NCBI RefSeq assembly: GCF_028583425.1
Contig: NC_072793.1
Location: 173,577,681-173,641,680, forward strand
Origin: Eublepharis macularius
Lineage: Eukaryota; Chordata; Lepidosauria; Squamata; Eublepharidae
Length of the DNA stretch: 64,000 nucleotides
Direction of reading: 5' to 3'
The position numbers were made by a program, and so were the translations under genes. The notes under the pieces were generated by a model. The model saw only the letters and a program-made list of their open reading frames with translations, did not search any database and was not told where the DNA came from. Positions 57,827 through 64,000 of the stretch are shown one piece after another. How positions within the stretch are numbered: position 1 is the first letter of the stretch; each line of letters begins with the position of its first letter.

Positions 57827-58446
57827 TGAGTGTGTCAGCAATATGGAATTGATCCCCATGGCGGTAGATGCTGGCACTGACTTCACCACCCCTCACTGAT
57901 CACAGCCTTCATTGCCATCACTTTCCCATTCTTTACTGCCATCCATTATCCTTCATTCACCGCTAACCGTATTGTATGAGGAACAGTCTCTTGGCACCTA
58001 TTCACAAGACCTGGTGGGCATGAAGAAACTTGCATGGGGTAGCTCACAACTCCTAGTGAACTGGTCAGGTGACCCATTCCTGCATTATGATAGCCAACCA
58101 GGGCCTCTTGTACCTGGCACATACACAAACCATCTTGCAAAAGGGTGTAGGTCTGGCCCGCGATAGAGTGCCAGTACTAGTCATAGCAGTGATACAAAAA
58201 TATCAGCATAAATCATAAGGAAAAAATAACAATGTTTCAACGTCGACTCTTCTGGTTTGCAGTTCACAGTTTCATAATCTAATAAATAGAATTGCATCCT
58301 CACCAGAATTCTTTATTTGCTGGGGCGGGGTGGGGGGTGGGGAGATCCGTTTTCTGGTCTCTGGTAACACCCTTTTTCTTGTGGGGATGACTCTTAACTG
58401 TTGGTTTGTGTACAATTCCACTCCCTGCCCCAGCTTGGGAGACACT

Positions 58447-58541
58447 AACAGTGAAATCCTAAACCGTGTTACTCCAGTCTATGCCCATTGAAATCAATGG
58501 GCTTAGAGCAGAGTAATTCTGCTTGGGATTTCACTGTAAAT
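58447..58541. repeat. Harbinger-like palindromic MITE, copy 2
   Basis: CAGTGAAATCCTAAACCGTG mirrored by CTTGGGATTTCACTG, with TAA on both sides. Confidence 0.65.
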
Positions 58542-59039
58542 CTTTTTGGTGGTGGGTGGTACTGGTCCTGCCTGAAGATTCACCGTATTACTTTTTTTTT
58601 TTTAAGCACAAATGTACCTTTAGTTTTAGCAAAGCAGTTCAGGAGAGACTAAGACGGCATAAACAAATCCAGACAGTTGAGCATGTAATGGGAAAAGGAA
58701 GGCTTGGTTAGGGAATCCTTCGCAGGAAAATTGGTGTCTTATAAGGGTGTCTCTGTTTTGGTGTGTGAAATGTTGAAGTCTGTGTGTGATTGTATTATCT
58801 TTGATTTCTGAGCATGGCTGAAGGGAGGGTAATGCTGAATGGGTGGGGCTGAAGAGAAAGGGGTGGGGCATCGAGATCAGCCATTCCTACAACATTTTCC
58901 TTCCCCTATGTTCTCAGTGCTGCTGGAAGTTCCTCAAAACCCAGGGTTGCTCTGAGGCCTGTAGTCACAGCAGGGAGAGTCTCAACAGCCCCTATTGTAG
59001 AAAGCAAATCCACCATAATATCTCCAACACCTGTCAGAG

Positions 59040-59235
59040 CTTCAGAAATGGTAGAAGCCCTGATCTCCAGACCCCAGAAATCAGTTCTCCCGGACAAAAT
59101 GGCTGCCTTGGAGGGTGGACTCTACCGCATTAGACACTGCTGAGGTCCCTCCCCTCCCCTCCTGCCCACAAACGCTGCCTTCCCATGTCCCACCCCCAAA
59201 TCTCCTCAAACTTCTCAACCCAGAGTTGGTAACCC
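59040..59235 (+). repeat. GTTGCCAACC repeat, diverged
   Basis: CAGACCCCAGAAATCAGTTC, ACAAAATGGCTGCCTTGGAG and CCACCCCCAAATCTCC. Confidence 0.6.
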
Positions 59236-59465
59236 TATTTGGAGACCAGATCATGGTTTCTGTCTTCTCCTTACTTAGGGTAGAACTGGACAGGAGGAAA
59301 TCCTATGCTACAGAGTCCACCGCAGCAGCCCCCAGCAGCTGTAACTCTGCATACCTCACCCTATTCAATCACAGCTGCTATTGTCAATCACCGGCTATTA
59401 TCAATCAGCTTCTGTGATCACTCCACTCTCCAAGATATAAGGACAGATGGACTCACATTCTAGCT

Positions 59466-59505
59466 GTATCTGAAGAAGTGAGCTGTGGCTTATGAAAACT
59501 CATAC
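59466..59505 (+). ncRNA. Hammerhead-ribozyme-like motif (family 2)
   Basis: GTAT, CTGAAGA, AGTGAGC TGTG GCTTAT, GAAAACTC, ATAC. Helix I (GTAT/ATAC) pairs fully, helix II has six pairs including wobble, and the core boxes are intact. Confidence 0.5.
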
Positions 59506-59584
59506 CCCACCACAAATTTTGTTAATCTTGTACATGCTACTAGACTCTTGCTTTTTTTTTCTTCTGCACCATTCAGGCATTCAA

Positions 59585-59815
59585 AAATTTTGTTTCGTTT
59601 ACTTCATTTGTACCCCACCTTTCTCCCCACAGCTTACATCATTCTCTCCTCCATTTTATCCTCTCGACAACCCTGTGAGGTAGGTTGGGCTGAGAGTTTG
59701 AGAGGTATCCCAAGGTCACCCAGTAAGCTTCCGTGGCAGAGCAGGGACTCAAACCTGGGTCTTCCAGATCGTAGTCCAACACTCTAACCCCCATACCACC
59801 CTGATTTGTGGGGCA
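59585..59815 (-). repeat. tRNA-derived SINE, antisense
   Basis: TGTACCCCACCTTTCTCCCC, CAACCCTGTGAGGTAGGTTG and GGGACTCAAACCTGGGTC. Confidence 0.75.
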
Positions 59816-60192
59816 CAAATCAGAAGTTAACAAATAGAACCCCTTCCATTGGTTCTTCAAGAAAAAATGCAAGCAGGGGAAAGAGACTTTTTTCTGAAAA
59901 AATGTCTAATTTAGTCAATTAATCCCTTACATCCCTTCAGTCATTGACTGAAGCCTTTTTCATCTGTTAAAAGGGTGGCCCCTAATTAATACGTTTTCAA
60001 AGCATTTTAAAATTATTTTAATACGAGCACTTACAAACATCATGGGATGTTAACAGGTATCCTCTTAGAAGAGGTATTCCCTCCTCCCCAAAAAGGGTGA
60101 GAATGCCTCTTCTGAGATGTAACTCACATGGGCATCATCTAAACTCAAAAGCCTGATTGAAGTATCACACCAAACTATCATGAAGGAAGCTT

Positions 60193-60293
60193 ACAGTGCA
60201 ATCCTACACAGAGTTCTTCTGTCATAAGCCCCTCGATTTCACTGTGCTTAGATTGAAGTAATTCTGCATAGACTTGCCCTGTGAATCTTGCTT
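60193..60293. repeat. Harbinger-like palindromic MITE, copy 3 (diverged)
   Basis: ACAGTGCAATCCTACACAGA and the mirrored TCTGCATAGACTTGCCCTGT. Confidence 0.6.
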
Positions 60294-60754
60294 TGGTGCG
60301 GTGCCTGAATTGACAAATCAAAGTTTGACGTCCATTAGCAAACCATGGCAAGAATGTGCAATTTGCAGTGCAACGTGGGGTTTGTGGCAACTCTGGTTTG
60401 GTGTGATTGCCTGAACAGACAAACCATCATTACAATCATCCATTCTGTCTCCAGCGGCTGCTGCAATGTGGAAAATGAGCTTATGAAGCAGAGAGGGTCA
60501 CAAACCAGAAGCAGGTGAGCAGTTGTAAACCATAGTTTGTTTGATGTGCATTTGAAAGCTCAAACCATGGTTTGTTGTGATGCTTGAATAGAAATACTGG
60601 AAGCAGCCCCCCATCCCCACCCTGTACTAACTATTGTGCTTTCATTTGCAAACGTATGCAGATTTGATCAACATGATGAATTGGATGTTAGCCCTTCTAA
60701 TTAACATGAGGCACTTTTCTCTAGTTATCACAATATATAGATGAATGATGAGCA

Positions 60755-60955
60755 AGGATTGCCAACCTCCAGGTGGGGCCTGGAGATCTCCTAGAATTTC
60801 AACAACTCAGTCTCCCTGGAGAAAATGACTGCTTTAGAGGCCGGACAGGATGACATTATATCCCGTTGAGGTCCCTCCCCTCCCCAATCCCTGGCCTCCA
60901 CAGGCTGTACCTTCAAATCTTCAGGAATTTCCCAATGTAGATTTGGCTACCCTAA
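60755..60955 (+). repeat. GTTGCCAACC repeat
   Basis: GATTGCCAACCTCCAGGTGG to TCAGGAATTTCCCAATGTAG. Confidence 0.7.
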
Positions 60956-61519
60956 GGAGGGGGAGAATATGGCACAGTGATGCACAGAACTGTTGAATTT
61001 AACCATGGAAAACAAGTCTTTTTTCAACCACACTTCCTACAACTAGCAAGCACGCATGCATCATTTCAATGGATGCCCCCCTCCCAATAACTATGTAAAT
61101 ACTCCATTCGTTCATTGTAGTGCATAGTTTAAAGATACTAAGAGCGGTTCAATTGGCTTTATCAAATTTTTGACAACTTTTCCAATGGTTGTCTATCATT
61201 GCCATCAGCTACCCAGGAAGTTCAACCCAATGGTGAATTCGCACAACCATTTCCCTGTCTCACCCACAACCAGTAACTCACAGCGATGCGTCCATTCATG
61301 GGAAGCCAGCCTCGTAGCAAGGAAAATGTGACCTGCTTCTCTGGGTTCCTATTTTGGTGCAAATGTGGAGTAAACATACTGCATAAATTAGATCCTCCTA
61401 TGATTCCATGCACGCTGCATGAAGATAGTTTCAGGTGGGGTGGCCATGTTAGTTTGTAGTAGTAGAACAAAATTTGAGTCCTGTGGCACCTTAAAGACCA
61501 ACCAACAAAATCTTCCAGG

Positions 61520-61559
61520 GTACAAACTTTCATGAGTCAAAGCTCACTTCTTCAGATAC
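61520..61559 (-). ncRNA. Hammerhead-ribozyme-like motif (family 2)
   Basis: On the minus strand: GTAT, CTGAAGA, GTGAG/CTCAT helix II, GAAAGTTT, GTAC. The cleavage-site region shows likely C-to-T decay. Confidence 0.45.
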
Positions 61560-61666
61560 AAATGAGAATCAAGATCCATCAGCCCTTATATTCAGGTCAG
61601 AAGGTGGGAGCAGTGTCACAAAGAAACTCCATCGTTTCTTGGTCATACCCTTCTCACCTTCTGACC

Positions 61667-61895
61667 TGGGCCATTTTCACATGCGCAGGTAACCCTCCAG
61701 AAAATTGCACAAACCTCATGGCATGAAGCATCTTCCTAGCGCGATTTCCTGGCACGATCCCCTTTAATGGCGCGATGACATCAGAAAACATGCCATTAAA
61801 CGGGATTGTGCAGGGAAATCACGCTAGGAAGACGCTTCACACCGTGACTTTTGCGCAATTTTCCAAAGGGTTCGGGTGTGTGAAAACAGCCCTAG
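61667..61895. repeat. Palindromic MITE (GGCCRTTTYCACA family), copy 2
   Basis: GGGCCATTTTCACATGCGCA at the left mirrors GTGTGTGAAAACAGCCC at the right; GAAGCATCTTCCTAGCGCGA mirrors CGCTAGGAAGACGCTTC. Confidence 0.75.
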
Positions 61896-62003
61896 ATAAA
61901 ACAGTTGATCGATCTTCATTCTCATTTGTATTTAAAGAAGTGAGCTTTGATTCATGATACCCTGAAAATTTTGTTGGTCTGTAAGGAGCTACTGGACTCA
62001 AAT

Positions 62004-62009
62004 TTTATT
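62004..62009 (-). terminator. Candidate poly(A) signal of gene E
   Basis: AATAAA on the minus strand about 80 bp after the stop. It falls in the end of repeat family 2, so the repeat may supply the signal. Confidence 0.35.
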
Positions 62010-62089
62010 CATGCGCATCTCAGTAGGCTATCTTGGGTGCATCTCTATCCACCCTGAGAGTCAAGGCAACATGGGATAAATCCAAGCTT

Positions 62090-63186
62090 TTAAAAGGCTT
62101 TGTTAGGCTGCTCCTCCTCCAGTCTAAGCATGCCCAGAGTTTCTCTTGTGTGGATTTTCTGATGCCGAACGAGGACGGCACGGTGTGAAAAACTCTTTCC
62201 ACAAGTTGTGCATTGGTGCGGCCTCTCCCCAGTGTGAACTTTCTGGTGCCTAATGAGGACAGCACGGTCACAGAAGCACTTCCCACAGGTGGCACATTTG
62301 AAGGGCTTCTCTCCTGTGTGGATTCTCTGGTGCACCATTAAGATTTGCCTCTGGCTGAAGCTTTTCCCGCATTCCGAACAGGTGTATGGCCTCTCTCCCG
62401 TGTGCACACGGTGGTGTTTGACCAATTGAGAGGAGGTGTTGAAAGATTTGTCACAATCTGGACATTTAAATGGCTTCTCTCCCGTGTGCGAGCCCTCATG
62501 AATCATGAGGCTGGAGCTCCGGCTGAAGCTCTCCCCGCACTGTGAGCATTTGTACGGCTTCTCTCTCGTGTGTACTTTATGATGGTTGAGAAGTTGCGTT
62601 TTCCGACTGAAGCTTTTGTCACACTCCGAGCAGTTAAATGGTTTCTCTCCAATATGGATCCTGTAGTGTCTAGTAAGGTCCGAACTCACCGTGAAGCTTT
62701 TCCCACATTGTGAGCACGTGTAGGGTCTCTCCCCCGTGTGGGTCCTTTCGTGCGCCACCAGGGTGGATTTCAAGCTGAAGCATTTCCCACAATCCTTGCA
62801 CATGAAGGGCTTCTCTCCAGTGTGGGTTCTTTGATGTGCAACAAGAACTGTGGTCCGGCTGAAACTTCTTCCACATACAGTACAGACCTTTGCCCCCCGG
62901 CTTCTGCGTCTTCTCTTTACCACTCTAGTTTGGTTCAAGTCCCCGCCTTCTTCTAAGTAAGGAAAGAATACACCCACTCTTGGATCTAGGTAGTTTCCCC
63001 TTTCCCTCTGAGAGCCAGCCTGACGTGCAGAAGTTTCTCCATCCTCTTGGTGCCAGGGTTTTTTTTCCAAGGAGGTTCCATGCGTCTCCAAGGGCTCAGG
63101 ATTTCCTCGTGCAGGCGTGTCCTCTTTGTTCTCTGTCATCCACCCATCTCCTAGTGGAAGAGGTGGTGAAATTGAAATGTCATTCC
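62090..63186 (-). CDS. Gene E: C2H2 zinc-finger exon (5' exons outside the window)
   Basis: On the minus strand a TTTTCCTCTAG acceptor opens the exon in phase 1, matching a preceding KRAB-A exon that would lie beyond 64000. It encodes 364 residues: an acidic/polar spacer, a basic cluster VVKRRRRSRGAK (likely nuclear localisation) and nine canonical fingers from CTVCGRSFSRTTVLVAHQRT to CTTCGKSFSHRAVLVRHQKI, with no decayed finger. Linkers are TGEKPF/TGERPY types. The tail GMLRLEEEQPNKAF is unlike genes A-D. It is intact and probably functional. Fingers 8 and 9 (CDRAVLIRH, SHRAVLVRH) look like a recent duplicate. Confidence 0.87.
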
Positions 63187-63435
63187 CTAGAGGAAAACAA
63201 ATATCTTTCACAGACTATTTTAAACTATAGTTTTTAAATTTACAAGAAGTTTGCAAGACGTTTGGGCTGTAGAAAAGTAGTACGAAATATTTTAAAACAA
63301 TTTTTTAAAAAAATATTCAAAACAAATGCTTTAAAAAGACAAAATGAAGAGACAATTAACTTCTTGGAAACAAGAACAGCCCCCCCCCCCCCATTTAAAG
63401 GCAGATTTACTGCTTTAAGACTTCGAATGCTCCTT

Positions 63436-63478
63436 GCTAGGGTCTCCATAAGTCAGTCGCAACTTGACAGCACATACG
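63436..63478 (+). repeat. 5S-rRNA-derived SINE, 3' end only
   Basis: AGGGTCTCCATAAGTCAGTC and GCAACTTGACAGCACATA. Confidence 0.7.
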
Positions 63479-64000
63479 TGTACAGTTAGGTGTTAAGTAA
63501 GCCAACCTGCATACTTTGTAGAAAGGCAGGATAGAAATAAAGTTTTTAAAAAACCTAAGAGAGCAATGTCAAGGATGGATATATTTATTTAGTGGCTTTG
63601 TACCCTTCCTCTCCATGAAGGTAACGGAAATCAATAAGGAGCTCTCAAGCTGCCTGGATATCTGAGGTGTTGCTTTCTAAAACCAGCAAAGATCACTGCC
63701 CTTGAAAGATTAGATAATCTGTTGGTTTTGTGTTCTGTTGTTGCCCCAGAAATAGCACCTATCCCCGGTTGAAGCTGTAGGATCATGATTACAGGGGAAA
63801 TGGCCCGTTATGTTCTTGGGATTACGCATAAGAACTTCTCCCCAAAATGGCTTTTTCGAGTCCCATATCATTTCACAGTTAGGATTTCTGGCTTGGGAAT
63901 CTTTTCCTGCTGAGAATCAAACTTTAGCATTCACATTGTCTTCGGCACCCTATTTTGAGCTGAAAAATCAACATCTCCCTCTTGGGAGCTTTATTTATAT

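Larger units (their letters stand above)
61438..62010. repeat. Repeat family 2, long palindromic copy with nested MITE
   Basis: The left arm (61438-61590, reversed) and right arm (61905-62010) mirror each other through TTCAGATACAAATGAGAATC / GATCTTCATTCTCATTTGTA. The centre contains the second GGCCATTTTCACA-type MITE (61667-61895), inserted later. A hammerhead-like motif lies at 61520-61559 (-). Confidence 0.7.

Noticed and set aside
48700-62000. Search for KRAB or SCAN exons of gene D on the minus strand
   Set aside because: No KRAB-A-like (FEDVAVYF, EEW, LYRDVM) or SCAN-like reading was seen by eye; a profile search could still find a diverged one.

Overview
This window looks like nuclear DNA of a squamate reptile, most likely a lizard and possibly a gecko. 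Split C2H2 zinc-finger genes with consensus splice sites lie among dense lizard-type repeats: tRNA-derived Sauria-type SINEs, 5S-rRNA-derived SINEs, L2/CR1 and L1 LINEs, Penelope-like elements, hAT and Harbinger-like MITEs, and a Helitron. The species call is inferred from repeat style only.

The host content is a cluster of five C2H2 zinc-finger genes. Gene A (+, 1898-7487) has five coding exons: SCAN, linker, short linker, KRAB-A and 16 fingers. Gene B (+, 15311-23349) starts in a GC-rich CpG island and has 17 fingers; it keeps one exon that resembles a TRIM coiled-coil exon, and I see no KRAB box. Gene C (+, 27407-41376) has nine coding exons: a short leader, a TRIM-like coiled coil over three or four exons, a linker, KRAB-A, KRAB-B and 8 good plus 2 decayed fingers. 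In A, B and C every exon-exon phase fits, which is the main support for the models. Gene D (-, 47593-48683) is a single visible finger exon, a paralogue of gene A, that ends early at a stop inside a finger linker. Gene E (-, 62090-63186) is the finger exon of a gene whose upstream exons lie outside the window. B and C share a short C-terminal tail, so they are sister genes; A and D share the first finger and pre-finger region.

Between the genes almost everything recognisable is repeat. Three copies of one Penelope-like family (13.2, 18.1 and 24.2 kb) are inverted repeats with 10-16 bp target duplications; one still encodes the end of a GIY-YIG endonuclease. Both arms carry a sequence matching hammerhead ribozyme architecture. 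A second, sequence-unrelated repeat family (52.3, 59.5, 61.5 kb and fragments) has the same architecture. A 1.1 kb Helitron (33746-34839) has proper TC and CTAG ends and a helicase fragment. Two inverted copies of a roughly 0.5 kb palindromic element flank exons 3-7 of gene C.

The proteins are expected to be nuclear DNA-binding regulators; KRAB-A in genes A and C suggests repression through TRIM28, and the TRIM-like coiled coil in gene C suggests homo- or hetero-oligomerisation. Targets cannot be read from the sequence alone. The region from about 49 to 62 kb contains no host gene that I can support.
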